This document shows, piece after piece, positions 30,780 through 43,375 of a stretch of DNA of 64,000 nucleotides. This DNA is from Hemileia vastatrix (lineage: Eukaryota; Basidiomycota; Pucciniomycetes; Pucciniales; Zaghouaniaceae), in contig JASXTE010000011.1 of the NCBI GenBank assembly GCA_030280995.1, positions 21,199,817-21,263,816 on the forward strand. Direction: 5' to 3'. A model generated the notes under the pieces. That model was not told where the DNA came from and made no database searches. It worked only from the letters and a program-made list of their open reading frames with translations. The translations under genes and the position numbers were made by a program. Positions within the stretch are counted from its first letter, which is position 1; each line of letters opens with the position of its first letter.

Positions 30780-33055
30780 ATATGAAAATTCATTAACTAA
30801 AAATGTGTTAAAAATATTCATCAATTGTGTAACTCATTCAATAAATACTAGGGCATCCATTTCATACTTCAAGTCATACACACACATCCTCAATAACATG
30901 TCACAAAGATTTATGCACATTATAGATGAAATACAATCTATTGAGGAAGAAGAAATCATATTTATAGAAATTATAGAGTCAGTCACCAGAAAAAAAGATG
31001 GGAACCTGAAAGCAGGTTCCAATCCCTTTCTTTGACTTACAGCTTTAATTCTTCTGGAAAGACTGTGCACTGAACAATGATCACACTATCTCATGCAACA
31101 TCAAATCAAATTTACTCTTAAATCAAAACTGAATATAGGGATAGTGTCAGCTGGTCCTCTAGAACATAGAAAAAAAGTATAGAAGAAAAAGAAGAAGAAG
31201 AAAAATAAAAAATAAGGATAACAACAACAACTTAGAAGGATAATAAGAATTGGTAGACAACAATTGGACAAAAGGTTATTTTATTTAATCAATTAAGTAA
31301 TTTTTATTTCTCTTCTAATAAAATTTTTTTTTAAATAATTGAACCACTTTTAAAGCAAACTTAGTATATATACTTCTTAACTCTAGAAGGAGTAAACACT
31401 ATACTAAAATTGATAGAAAATATGTATATTTATAACAAAAATTTTTATTTATAAAATTTAAAGAAATGTAAGTAATTCAGACTACAAGTTAGAAACCAAG
31501 GCCTTTATATGGAAAATAGAAGCTTTCTGAGACATTACTAGATGTAGATACAGAGAAAAAATAATCTAAAACAAATGAACATTAAGTGTAACAAGGAATA
31601 AAAGGCTACCATGTTACAATTTACTAAAATAGAAATTAAAACCCAAGATATCCACCCTTTAAACCCTTAAACAATGTAGTATACTAAGTGGGATACTAAT
31701 TTGGTATAAAACTGAAGAATTTAACTCTGGTATATTTTGAAACAGGTTAAATTATTTTTTTTTGTTTCAAAAATCAAATTAAGTGAAACATAAAAATTAT
31801 ACCATTCTTGATGTAAATAATTTATATACTTAGTTCATGTAGTATAAGAATAATTAATTAAGTAAGTCAAACTGATTTTACTAGTATAATATTTATTGTA
31901 ATTAAAAAAGTAATTATTGGAATAAAACATTTATATTTTATTGAATAAAATGAAAGAATCCAAGAATTACCAGTACCTTTTATAAATATAATAGACATTT
32001 TATCAATAAACATTCCAACCTCTCAGGTAAAATGATCTCTGCCAACAAATACCTATTAAGGTAAAAACAGATTGATGAGGGAAAGAGTCAGAGATCATAT
32101 TTCAAAATAGTAGAGTCAAACTTTTATAAATATAATAGACGTTTTATCAATAAACATTCCAACCTCTCAAGTAAAGTGATCTCTTCAAAAAAATACCTCA
32201 AGCAATAAGATAAAAGATAAAACATTAAAATATGTAATTAATAAAAAATAAAACATATCCAACCTATAAAGGTAAAAAAGCTTGATGAGTGAAATTGTCA
32301 GAGTGGAGGAAAAAGAAATACATAACATCTCTATATATAATAACAAACACACTGTAAAAAGAAACAGTTCTATAATACTAAGCTATAGACACAGTCCAAG
32401 ATGGGTTAGTTCTTTTTTCCAAAAAGAAAATTTTTATTAAAAAAAGTGCCTTCCACTCTAATTTTAAAGACAGTGAAAGCATGTATTATAAGTAAGGTTT
32501 GTAACTTTGTTGGAGCTGATAGTAGAGTAACTTATAGAGATATTTTTTAAGAAAAATGGAAATATATATTTTAATATAAGTAATAAACCTTTTGGCTAGA
32601 TCTATTCTCAGTCACTCCCTCTTGAAGCGCTCTATTCAATACTATCCTTACTGTAGCAATAAAATAACTCTACAGCGCTACTTCTGGTATGCACACCATT
32701 ATGTAAAAAAAATAAAAATAATATAATATAAATCTGTTTCTCTTCTTTATCTATTACTCTCTATATTGTGGTCTACACACACATCTACTCTACAGTATTC
32801 TTCTATACTTCTGCCTACTCACTTCTACCACTCTTTCAAACAAAAGTTGAGTGCTGTTTATATACATCTGTATGTTAAGGGCTCTAACCCTATGCTCTTT
32901 TTCCCCACTTGGTTTCCTACATAATTTTAGCACTATACAAGATTTTCAAACGGTATCTAAATGTCTTATTAGTCTATGTACAATTTTTAGCGTAAGTCTT
33001 GGTTTTAATAGCACCTGATACATCAAGACAAGAACTACTATTAGCGCCTGAAACT
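30780..33055. other. AT-rich DNA with an ~85-bp direct repeat, no gene seen
   Basis: The segment AATATAATAGACATTTTATC, then AATAAACATTCCAACCTCTC occurs at about 31982 and again, with few changes, at about 32128. A TGTCAGCTGG at 31146 looks like an LTR start but no matching end was found. The pyrimidine-rich part at 32600-32900 resembles LTR downstream sequence. A short plus-strand frame (30700-31035) has no domain and is not called. Confidence 0.4.
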
Positions 33056-33432
33056 TGTAAGAAAAAATGATTATGGGGTTATTTTTATTTTATTTTTATA
33101 TTCTATTTATATATATATTACAAGTAGATGTTCCACATGTATGTTTTTGTGGCATTCTTTCTGTGCTATTCATTCATACCTTTCTGTATTTAGAAAAACA
33201 CTAATATAAATAATGGGCTTCTTTCTTTATTTTTTGTCTTTCTCTTTTTATTCGCTCAATACTATTTTCATTTATTCAATAGTTCAGATTTAGTCATTCT
33301 AGTTTTTATTTATTTTCTTCTTATCCTCAATTTATTGTATATAGGTAAAAGCAGCACAAGACCACTTCTAAGTGAAGTGTGTTTATTGACACAACTGCAT
33401 TATTTTATTATAAAGGAACTCCGATTGTATCA
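33056..33432 (+). repeat. 5' LTR of the copia element
   Basis: TGTAAGAAAAAATG ... GATTGTATCA. It matches 37571-37930 closely. Confidence 0.85.
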
Positions 33433-33446
33433 GGTTATGGGCCCAG
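33433..33446 (+). promoter_or_regulatory. Primer-binding site for a half tRNA-iMet (copia type)
   Basis: GGTTATGGGCCCAG is complementary to the anticodon stem-loop of eukaryotic initiator tRNA-Met (CTGGGCCCATAACC, from known tRNAs), not to a tRNA 3' end. Drosophila copia uses such an internal primer from cleaved tRNA-iMet. The site abuts the LTR, and the possible gag ATG lies inside it (33437). Confidence 0.7.
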
Positions 33447-34326
33447 AGCTCAAGTTACTGAATCCTAACGATATATTCACTGTTCCATCACCAGCACCTT
33501 CTGACCAATCCTCATCAAGTTTCAAAACTTCCCAACCCAATCCTTCACCAGCAATGGATTCATCTACTGATGCCAGCCGCGATAATCTTCACAATATTCT
33601 TTTCTTGAGTGGCAAATCATGAAGAGAGCTCTCCTCACCTACCATGATCTCAAAAATATTGTTTTTGGTCTTGAACCTGCCCCTTTGTCTGACTCTCCTC
33701 AAAATTTTAAACTTGATTTCCAAAAAAGAGCAGATAAATCCACTAATATAATTATTTCTAAACTTGAAGCTGCCAGCATAGCCGCATTTGTTACAGACGA
33801 GAACATGGATAAACCTTGGAAAATTTGGACAAAACTAATTAATCAATACGCTGCTGCTGATGCGTCCAACAGGGCTTCAATCTTTGCCCATTATCATGAT
33901 GTGAAGTGCCATGAAGGAAATCAAATGGGTTTTTTCAATGACTTGAGGACTCAAATAAATGAATTGGGAGCTGTTGGTGTCTCTGTTGAAAGTTAGAATC
34001 AAGCTCATCAATTAATGAGGCAACTTCCTGACTTCTATTCGACTCACAAAGCATTAATATTACATGCTTGAGAGGTAACTCAAACTCAACTTTCCATCTT
34101 CAATTTAATGTCGCGTTTGGCACAAATATCCTCTGAAATTGAATCAGAAAATTCTCCCGGTTCTTCTCTCCTAAATAAGGTCAAAAAAAATCAGAGACCT
34201 AAATGGGAATATTGTTGTGATGGGAAAAATAACACAAAAGCTAAGCATTTGGAGGACAATTGTTTTCAATTACATCCTAAAAAACAAAAGAATTGTCCCA
34301 ATCCAAGCACATCTAAAGTTGAATAA
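33437..34326 (+). pseudogene. Copia gag (UBN2-type) with variant zinc knuckle, broken
   Basis: The frame from ATG 33437 gives a Pro/Ser-rich start, then LFLSGKS, where one lost base before KRALLTYHDLKNIV breaks the usual SWKRAL-type motif. The Gag core continues (33619-33996: WKIWTKLINQYAAADASNRA) to a TAG and a TGA, and ends with a knuckle-like YCCDGKNNTKAKHLEDNC, in which the usual His position reads Asn. The particle protein would be non-functional as read. Confidence 0.75.
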
Positions 34327-37300
34327 GTCCACACAAATATTAGTTGTGGACCTGCCAAAATTTTTCATGCAAATATTTTTGCCTCATCTTCAAATTTAAT
34401 CATTTTTGACTATGGAGCTACCACTCATATGATCAAGAAACAATCCAACTTTAAAACTTATTGCCTTTTTTGTCAGCCGATAAAATTAAGAAATGATCAT
34501 ATCATTTACAGTACTGGAAAAGTGTCTGTTGATGTCGTTACACCAAGGAAAGTTATAATGTTAACTGAATGCTTGCATGTGCCACAAATAAGTCAAAATT
34601 TGATCAGCCTTGGTCCTTTTATCACTCATGGCTGCAAACAGCACACTGATCAAAATGGAGTTGTCACCATTAAAAAGGCGGATGAAATAATTTTGGATGG
34701 AAAATGGGATCCTTCCGAGGGACTTGTTGTATTGAACACCAATTTTGGTGAGCAGTTCTTTCCAAATTTTAAATCAATGATTGCAACCAACTCCAAAACA
34801 CTCTGACATTACAGATTAGGAAATTCCAATACTCAATACCTGGATAAACTCGAGTCTAAACTTAGTCTTAAATTTTTAGATGATTTTAGTTTTTGTGAAC
34901 CTTGTGTAAATGCAAAGCATCATCATTCCCCTTTTCCTGGTGTTATAACTAGAGGAACTTGATGTCTAGAGTTTATTCATTGTGACCTTAGCGGTAAAAT
35001 ACCACCACCTTCTCTTGGTGGTGCCTCCTATTATTTTAAAATTACCGATACTTTCACCTCCTATTTTTTTGTCTTCTTGTTAGCAAAAAAATATGATAAT
35101 TTCAAAAATAAAATCAAAAATTTGTCAAATTAAAAGATTTCTAATTTTTTTTGTGATGGTGGAACTGAATTCATCAATAAGAATTTTAATGATTTAAGTC
35201 TTAAAGAAGGATTCAAAATGATAGTTACCTTGTCCTACACTCCACAAAAAAATCCTATGGCTGAACGTGGAAATAGGATCACAACTGAAATGGTGAAATA
35301 AATTCTCTTTCATGCAAAAATGCCAATTGAGTTCTGGGGAGAAGCTGTTAATACAGCTGTTTATCTTGAAAACCGATTGCTGTCAGCTTCAATTAATTTT
35401 GAGACACCTTATTACATGAGATTTGGTAAAGATCCTAAGCTTAATCATCTCAGAGTGTTTGGGTGCACAGCATATGCATTGATTGACAAATCTAAAAGAG
35501 GTGGTAAATTTTGTCCAAACTCTGTAAAATGTTGTTTTCTGGGTTATGCAGAAGATATGTCTTCTTATTGACTCGTTCGACTCAAAAACAGATCAATCAT
35601 TTACTTGCATGATGTTGTCTTTGATGAAACCACTTTTCCAATTCAAAGTCTGTTAACTGAATCCAATCTAGCAGATGCATTCATCAATGATGTAATTTCA
35701 ATACCAACTGGCATTATCACAACAAAATTACTGATAATGATGTGCCACTAAGTTATGACAACATTCAATCACCAGATCTCATGCCTATTAACAGATTTTG
35801 GGACTACAAATTGACACCAAACTCAGCTCCAAACACTATCAGTTCCTCAATTGATACAAGTAATATTATTGAAGGCAGTCAAAGAAGGGTCCCAAGAAAA
35901 TTAAACACTGCTGTTGAAATCAAGAATTATTTATGCTCTGCTGTTTCACTTAATCTGCATTCCACTCATGACATAATTCCTGATTTTCATTTATCTGATC
36001 CTCTCACCTATTTTAAGCAATAAATTGGAGAGATGGTGACTCATGGCTGGATGCTATTGACAAATATTTACGTATGATTCAACAACAGAATTTTTGGGAT
36101 ATTGTAGAAAAACCAAATGATGTACCCACCATTGGTTCTATTTGGGTGTTCAAAATTAAAAAGGATGCTGATGGAAATATACAAAAGTATAAGGCCAGAT
36201 TATGTGCTTGTGGTCTCTCTCAAAAGGCTGGAATAAATTACTTTGAAACCTGTGCGCCAACTGGACAATTGACTACTTTACATGTCCTTATCAGTCTTGC
36301 CACATGTGAAGATTGGGATTTTGTGCAGATGGATGTTGAAGGAGCATTCTTATATGGTAAGCCTGATAAGGATGTCTAAATGAAAATACCATTAGGTATG
36401 GAAAAACCACCAAATATAAAATACCCAGTTCTACTTCTTAAATGTTCACTTTATGGTCTCAAACAAGCATCCAGGTGTTGGTATACCAAACTACTCAATT
36501 TCTACCCTTCTGCTGCAGACACATGTCTCTTTATTCATGATAGCTCAACTCACCGGTGTTATGTCCATGTACATGTAGATGACTTGTCAATCTTTGACAA
36601 AGATGTCAACTGGTTCAAAGAGGCAATTTGTTCACATTTTGATATGGAGGACCTTGGCGATGCAAAATTCATTTTGGGTATGAGAGTTGTCAGGGACAGA
36701 TCTTCTGGTATTCTATCACTGTGTCAGGATCAAGAAATTAAATATTTACTTTCATCTTATGATATGACTAATTGTAAGGCAGCAGAAACACCAATGCAGA
36801 TGAACACTCAACTCCTTCCAGCTACAGATGATGAAATTTCTCAATTTTTGCAACTCAACATCAACTATCCCAGAGCTGTTGGAAGACTTAATTACACTAC
36901 TCAAGCAACAAGACCTGATATTTCTTTTATCAATAGTCAAATTTCCCAGTACTTAAATGCGCCAGGAATTAAGCATTGGACAGCCTTTAAACAAGCTCTT
37001 CGATATCTGTAGGGTAAAATTGACCTATCGCTTTCTTTTTCTGCAAATCAAAATTATGATAATAAGGGCCATTAAAGTTACTCTTTACCAGCTGGTTTTT
37101 CTGACGCTGATTGGGCCGGCTGTCCAATAACCAGAAGATCAACTACAGGTTATGTCTTCATCATTAACGGTATTGCCATCAGCTGGAGATGCAAGAAACA
37201 ACCCACAGTTGCTCTCAGCACAACTGAAGCTGAATCTAAAGCCACAGTCAAAGCATCACAAGAAGCTATTTGAATGCAAACATTGTTCAATGATTTAGGT

Positions 37301-37642
37301 TTTGATTGCAAAGCTTTTTCAAAATTATTTTCAGATAATCAAGGTTGTATTGCTCTCTGCAAGAATCCAATGTTCCATGCCAGAACAAAACACGTAGAAA
37401 TACAGTTTCACTGGATAAGGGAACAAATTTCCTCAGGTTCAATTGATCTTCAGTATACTCCATCAACAGATATGATTTCCGATGTGTTCACTAAAGCACT
37501 TAGCAAAGAAAAATTTAAGTTATTTATCAATAAAATTGGACTCAATGGTATGACTGATAGCAAGAAGGGGTGTAAGAACAAAAGATTATCGGGTTATTTT
37601 TATTTTATTTTTATATTCTATTTATATATATATTACAAGTAG
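34327..37642 (+). pseudogene. Copia pol: protease, integrase, RT, RNase H, many stops
   Basis: Protease-like FDYGATTHMIK near 34410 has DYGA for the usual DSGA. A pre-integrase domain (LRYRLGN-like, CEPCVNAKHHHSP) and an integrase core (HCDLSGK, then FFCDGGTEF, then NPMAERGNR for the D,D,E) run to 35571 with stops. RT covers 36074-37012 (GSIWVFKIKKDADG, VDVEGAFL-like QMDVEGAFLYG, YVDD-equivalent VHVDDLSIF). RNase H follows with [10 protein letters not shown] and KHVEIQFHWIRE near 37400. At least nine stops interrupt an otherwise collinear frame, with few frameshifts. The C-terminus runs into the 3' LTR. Confidence 0.85.
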
Positions 37643-37945
37643 ATTTTACACATGTATTTTTTTGTGGCATTCTTTCTGTGCTATTCATTCATACCTTTCT
37701 GTATTGAGCAAAACACTAATATAAATACTGGGCTTCTTTCTTTATTTTTTGCCCGTCTCTTTTTATTCTCTCAATACTATTTTCCTTTCTTCAATAGGTC
37801 AGATTTAGTCATTCTAGTTTTTATTTATTTGTTTCTTATCCTCAATTTATTGTATTTAGGTAACAGTGGCACAAGACCACTTCTAAGTGCAGTTTGTTTA
37901 TTGACACGACTGAATTATTTTATTATAAAGGTTGGAATTGTGTAT
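37571..37945 (+). repeat. 3' LTR of the copia element
   Basis: TGTAAGAACAAAAG onward matches the 5' LTR to TTATTATAAAGG (about 37930). The right terminus is altered. Confidence 0.75.
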
Positions 37946-38059
37946 TTAGCTTGTTACCCTTTTATCTGGTCTCTTTTTATTTACTCAATACTATTTTCAA
38001 TTATTCAATAGGTAACAGTGGCACACGACAACTTCTAAGGGCAGTTTTTTTATTGAAAC
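37946..38059 (+). repeat. Extra copia LTR-tail repeat
   Basis: TTATTTACTCAATACTATTT through GGTAACAGTGGCACACGACA and TTCTAAGGGCAG repeats the end of the LTR, then stops abruptly at TTATTGAAAC, where the 38060 LTR begins. Confidence 0.6.
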
Positions 38060-38845
38060 TGTGGTGATCCAAACCTGGGTAGGCCTTTGGAGTGCATATT
38101 TGGGGGTATTTAGTATGTAGGGTGTTATTGGGGCTATGGTGTTCTTAGTGGATTTTTTCCTCTTTAGGTGATAGTTAGTAGTGTTTATGGAGGCTTAAGC
38201 TAGGGTGACTTATTATGTCTCAGATCAATGACTTTTTTTCTCTTCATTTTGGTAACCCTTATGGGTGGTTACCTTGTTTTATAGGGTAGTTATGGTGTTG
38301 TTATTAGTATTTATTGGAAGTTTATTGCTTAGTGGTGCTTATGTAGGCTTAAGCTAGGATCACTTATTATGTCTCAGCTTATTTTCCTTTATTTTCTTTT
38401 TATTTTGGTATGTCTTATGAGTGTTATATTGTTTATTAGTGAAGTTATGGGTTTTTATGGGTTGTATGGGTGTTTTGGGGCCTAGAAGCAGCCTACGGGC
38501 CCCTAAGCGGCTGGCCTCCTGGACGCTGGGGAAGCACTAAAATGCACTTTTATGCATGAAAAAGGCTGGGAAAGCTGGATTTTGGGTGGAGAATCGGTCA
38601 GGGTGGTTTGTGCACTGGCTACATGATGTGTGTGTGGGAAGCTTTTTAGGGAATCATCTTATCTCTTTACTCATCACCTCTATGTTACTCACTGTCTCAT
38701 TGGCTTGTGTTTTTTTGGAATATATTAATGTGCATTTCAACTCTTTCTGGTAGTCTTTCTGGGACTACTATCTTCACTTATAAAGGGGTCAAGAGTGTTT
38801 AATTAAAGGGTCTAGCAAACAGATCTCCAATTTCACAGGGGGGAA
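38060..38845 (+). repeat. Diverged LTR related to the element 1-3 family, plus orientation
   Basis: TGTGGTGATCCAAACCTGGG, then TAGGCCTTTGG, parallels the reverse complement of the 42151 LTR end (TGTGGTCTTCCAACATTGGC...GGCCTTTG). The middle has CTAGAAGCAGCCTACGGGCC, like the GC-rich stretch of those LTRs, and similarity fades after TAGCAAACAGATCTCC (38812). It contains a ~170-bp tandem duplication (GGCTTAAGCTAGGGTGACTT at about 38190 and a close copy at about 38346). It lies within a copia LTR tail. The right boundary is unresolved. Confidence 0.45.
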
Positions 38846-40499
38846 AAAATGAGGACTTGCAATCAAGTTGTTTTTCAGGTCTTCTGGAGTAATCTTTGGA
38901 GTAATCTTGTAGGGGTGGGTATGAGTGAAAAAATTTCAAGTAAATATTTTGAAAATTCTTTTCTACTTCCTCCCTCTTTTTGTTTCTTGAAATCATGACC
39001 TCAAGAAGGAAGAAAATAAATTAATTCTTTTTTCAATGTTGATGAATCTTGCATATTTTAAAAGAGACATACTATAGTTATATAAATATCCATATAAAAT
39101 AATCAAAATATATTCATACTGAACTTATTTCATGGACACACAATAAATATTTAATATAGATGTAAAGGACATATTAAACTTTGATGCACATTTCATTTTC
39201 AGTATTTATTGATCATCTTTATTAAAAATGAATTTATGATAAAAATTTATTAAATTTATATAAAATATTGATTATCTACTTATTTTGAGCATGAGGAGCT
39301 GTAAAAGAATATTATAGTTCTGCTCATGAATTTTTATCTTATAAATATATACTTAATTATCTGGTGCAATGATTCAACTGCTATGTCTTCTATTACAGAG
39401 GTAGGAAAAAAAAGAAAGATGTTATATCCCCAAAAAATATTTTTTACAAAAAATAACTACAGATTTTTATTCATGATTTTATATCTATCATACATCAAAT
39501 TTTGTAAAAAAGAATATTTGTAACCTGAAATGACATTTTTTTAGAAAAAAAATCATATTAGTTGTTAATTTTTGAAAAATGAGAAAAATAAACATACTTA
39601 TCCCCTTGATGATTCAGAAAAGTTTTTTTTTTGCAAATTATTCTGAAAAATAAAAGTGGAAAAAACTACAATATCATACCACATTAAATTCTTTAAATTT
39701 AATGGAATATTTTAAAAAGATTTTTATAAAGTAATAGACTCATTAGCAATTTTTCACTTTCAATTTTTCTTTGTTTTCTATGAAGTTTGGTTTTTCTGTT
39801 TTTCTCATCTTGCATTTTTAATTTGTTAATAAACTTCAGTATGTGACATGCTTTTGATACCAATATCTTGTTTAAAGTTAGTGTAACAAGTGATTTTGAG
39901 GATTTAATTGTAAAAAATTGATTTATTTAAATTTTTTTCCCATGGTTTGAAGTGCTAGATATGGTGTTCACTAATTTTTCGCCACATTTATTTTATATTA
40001 TTTTTTCATTTTTCACCTTTTCAAATTATTTTTACCTAACTCAGAAAATTTTGCTTATCAGAATTCACAAGTTCTACTATTACTTCTGCATAAATCATAA
40101 ATTAAGGCATCTTGATGTAGTTGATGCATCACATTTTGTTTGTTCCAATAAAATATTTACATTAGTTAAGTTTTTTTAACAATTTTGTGGTGATAATTTA
40201 TCACCTCTATATATTTATTTTTTTTTGGTGGATGAAAAAAATGGAATATGAGGTGAAGAATTATATAAGGTGAATTCAAAAATATTTTTCAAACATTCAA
40301 TCAGCTTAGAAAAATCTTTATTAAATGATAGTCTTGCCAAAATACATATAACGGGAAAATACTTTATCTTTAAGGCAATATTTTTTTAAAAAAAATGAAT
40401 CATTGTATTGGGTAGTCTTAAATTAAATTTTCTATATAATGTCTTTACTATTTAAATTAAATATGCAGAGGAAGAAATCACTTTTAAAATTCCTGTAAC
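38846..40499. other. AT-rich DNA, no gene seen
   Basis: Homopolymer-rich sequence with no frame above noise. I see no repeats shared with the rest of the window. Confidence 0.45.
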
Positions 40500-40916
40500 A
40501 GCTCCTCTGTATCCTCCTTTTTTCCCTTTTTAATTCCCTCTTTTGCCCCTGCAGGTGCCCCCTGCTGGCGCTTGAGTTACTCAACAGGGTGTTAAATCTC
40601 TTCTACTTACACAAATTTTTTTACCTCTTGAACCCCCTCCTTCTCTATCAATTTTCTTTTTTTTCCCTACAAGCCCTCCTTTTAAATTTATTTATAACAA
40701 TACTCATTGTCTTTTTCATCCTCTGAAATTACTCATTTTCTATACTAGCCCCTTGACCCACCCAATATTTTTACCTTCACTCTACTGTCTTACACAGTCC
40801 CTTACATCCCCCCAGTTTCATTAAAAAAAGGTCTTTAGAAACATTAAATTATATGTGATTCAGTTTTCTAATGCACTGAGTTAAAGAGAAGAAAAAAGTG
40901 CAATGAAAATACTGAG
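40500..40916. other. Pyrimidine-rich block
   Basis: C/T-rich on the plus strand (CTCCTCTGTATCCTCC, CCCCCTGCTGGCGC). Together with the purine-rich block at 42156-42770 it brackets the hairpins and the solo LTR, like the 15.34-15.97 kb strand switch. Confidence 0.4.
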
Positions 40917-40961
40917 GTCACGTGCAAGGAAGTGTCACCGCGACACTTTCCTGCACGTGAC
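40917..40961. repeat. Long hairpin with CACGTG in the stem
   Basis: GTCACGTGCAAGGAAGTGTC, loop ACCGC, GACACTTTCCTGCACGTGAC. The arms are 20 bp with two mismatches. Confidence 0.7.
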
Positions 40962-41015
40962 TTGTGTTTTCAAGGCCCAGAGACAATTTTTTGAGTGAAG
41001 GGGAGGAAAAAAACT

Positions 41016-41060
41016 GAGATCACGTGCAGCTAAGTGATGCTGCGACACTTTGATGCACGT
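41016..41060. repeat. Second CACGTG hairpin, interrupted by a solo LTR
   Basis: ATCACGTGCAGCTAAGTG, loop, CACTTTGATGCACGT, then the LTR, and the arm is completed by ACGTGA at 42152. It is a relative of the 40917-40961 hairpin ~100 bp upstream. Confidence 0.65.
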
Positions 41061-42151
41061 TGTAGACAATCCTATAGTACTAGCTATAGGCCTTGACCAA
41101 GGGAGTTGGAGAAAAACCAGAGAGAAAACCCCTGTCCCTTTAGAAAAATAGAGTGAGATTTACTTGCTAAAGTTAGTTGGTTCCTGTTTTGCTAAAGCTC
41201 CTTTTTAACACACTTGACTGCTTGATGAGGCAAGAAAGTAGTCCCCAGATAGACTACCAGACCAAAGAACTGAAATGTAGAACAAGTCCACACCAGAGAC
41301 AGCAGAGATACTTGATGTAGGCTGCAAATCCACACCAGAGACAGCAATAATACTTGCTATAGCTTGCAAGAATATAACAGAGAAAACAGTTGCCAAAGTT
41401 AAGTTAAATGAAGAACTCACTTGCAACAAACACAGCCAATTGTGGCCAGAAAACAGTGAAAACTAAGTGAGGAACAATGAGATCACCTCCGGATGGTTGT
41501 ATGATGATTAAGGTTGCCCCAAACTGTCTTATTCACTATGTACACACAGACCACTAACTAAGAGCCCATGTGCACCCACCAATCTGGCACCTGTACCTGC
41601 CAGATTGCATAAAAAACCCTCCTGGAGCGCTCCCCAACCTCCTAAAACAGAGGCGGGTGGGCCGCCCGACGTCGGAGATGCCGCCTGAAGCGGCCCGGCC
41701 TCCCTGAAGCCAGAAAACCAATAAAAACCACTAATCTACTTAGAAAAATTATCTACAACTACTAAAACCTTTAAAACACGGAATTTCACTATAACAACAT
41801 TGCGACATGAAATATAGAGAAAAATCAGCTCTATCAAATGGTACTAAGCACTTAACCCTAAGACTTAAGGTTAGCCCGTAAAACACAAAAAACAAAATTA
41901 AACAGCAATCTTTTATAAATGAAAAATGAGGAAATGACCCCTTAAAACTCAGAATATGAAAAATGTCTACAGGACATAAAATATAGAGAAAAACCAGGGC
42001 TATCCAATGATAGTACTCACATACCCGCAGACCCAATATCCACGGAATAAAACCAGAAAAATACCAAATTCCTTAACAGATGTCAATTAAGACATGCACA
42101 AACAGCGCCAAATCACACAACAAAGGCCCCTGCCAATGTTGGAAGACCACA
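41061..42151 (-). repeat. Solo LTR of the element 1-3 family
   Basis: TGTAGACAATCC ... GAAGACCACA, 1091 bp, flanked by a perfect 4-bp duplication ACGT (41057-41060 and 42152-42155). Removing it restores the hairpin arm TGCACGTGACTTG, which is intact in the upstream hairpin. This fixes the LTR ends and the 4-bp duplication size. Confidence 0.9.
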
Positions 42152-42155
42152 ACGT

Positions 42156-42770
42156 GACTTGAAAATTTAAATGAGGAAGTACAAAATACTTTAGACGGGT
42201 GGTATAAGACATCAGGCCAAATGAAAAAAAGGGTTTCTAAAGAACTTTTACCATAAAATGTGGGGGTGTGAGAGTGTAACTTGGTGACAAGCAGGATTTA
42301 TGGGGGGCAAGCTGGGAAAGGCGGGTGGAGAAAAACATAAAATGTAGAGGTGCAATAGGGATCCTGAGGGTGAAAAAAAAGATCTTTGCAGGGGTAAATG
42401 AGGGATTGTAAAGAAGTGGGGGGTAATTCAAGCAGAAAAAATAGGATTTGGGGGGTAGAACGGGGAATTCAAGACAGTGAAAAATTGGGGAAGTGTGATC
42501 TTTGCAAAAAAAAATGTATGGGATTTATGCAACTGGGAGAGAACACACTGGGGGATGATAGTTAAACATATAGAACGGAGTGTATATAAGAGTACAAAGT
42601 AGGATACAATGAATGCTTTCAAGGTTTTTTTGGTTTTATTATTAGTGAAGCACAAAGAGTGAGTGGAGAAAGATTTTATAACTAAGGGGGGTAGATTTTC
42701 TTTGATTAATCTACCTGAGGTCAAAAAATAAAAAATGGGCCTCAAAGAATGGGAAAGAAATCATCCACTC
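42156..42770. other. Purine-rich block
   Basis: G/A-rich on the plus strand (GGGGGTGTGAGAGTG, GGGGGGTAGAACGGGG). Minus-strand frames here (42237-42431, 42428-42745) lack domains and follow the composition. Confidence 0.4.
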
Positions 42771-43375
42771 TTGTTGAAAATTTATATTAAAAATGACATA
42801 AATTTAAATATTTTTTTTAATATGCCTATGGAATCTGGCCAATATTTTCTTTCATTATTCATGAATAATGGATATAAAATTTAGATGAAAAATAAATATT
42901 TTTTTCATTAAATTTGAGCAATAATTTTTACTTTGTACTAATTATTTTTCATTTTCTACATATTTCAATATTTCATTATGTGGGAGTGGATTGAAGTACA
43001 TATAGTAGGGAAATTTGAACCAGATAATATGCGTAAAAAAGAGTTGAACAAATATAAATATTTTTTGGAACTTAAGAAGTCTATAATAATCAAAATAAAA
43101 ATATTTTAAAGTGGCCAAAAATTTGATATAAATTAATAAAAAAAAATTATCAGAACATATATTAAGAAATGAAATTGAAAAAATTAATAATGGTCTATTT
43201 TAAAGAAATGAGATAAACTTCTTTACTTTTATCATGCATCAGACCTGTATATAGCATCAAAAAGTTGTAAAAAAGATGAGTTTAAGCCTACCGAGAATTA
43301 TAACCAGGTTAAAACAAGGTTAGTCCGAAATTCAAAAAAATGACTCGCCTACCAGTCCTCCTTTTTCCCCCCCCT
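42771..43375. other. AT-rich DNA, no gene seen
   Basis: No repeats or frames worth calling. Confidence 0.4.

Larger units (their letters stand above)
33056..37945 (+). mobile_element. Decayed Ty1/copia retrotransposon
   Basis: A 377-bp 5' LTR, a half-tRNA primer site, gag, then protease, integrase, RT and RNase H in copia order, a polypurine tract (AAGAAGGGG) and a 3' LTR from 37571. The last ~20 bp of the 3' LTR are rearranged: after TTATTATAAAGG the text departs from the 5' copy and a second LTR-tail repeat follows. No target duplication could be established. Confidence 0.85.

Noticed and set aside
31146..33055. Possible solo LTR starting TGTCAGCTGG
   Set aside because: No matching end, partner copy or target duplication found.
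33051..38060. GAAACT flanking both sides of the copia region as target duplication
   Set aside because: The right-hand GAAACT is part of a truncated LTR-tail repeat (ATTGACACAACTG in other copies), so the match is probably chance.
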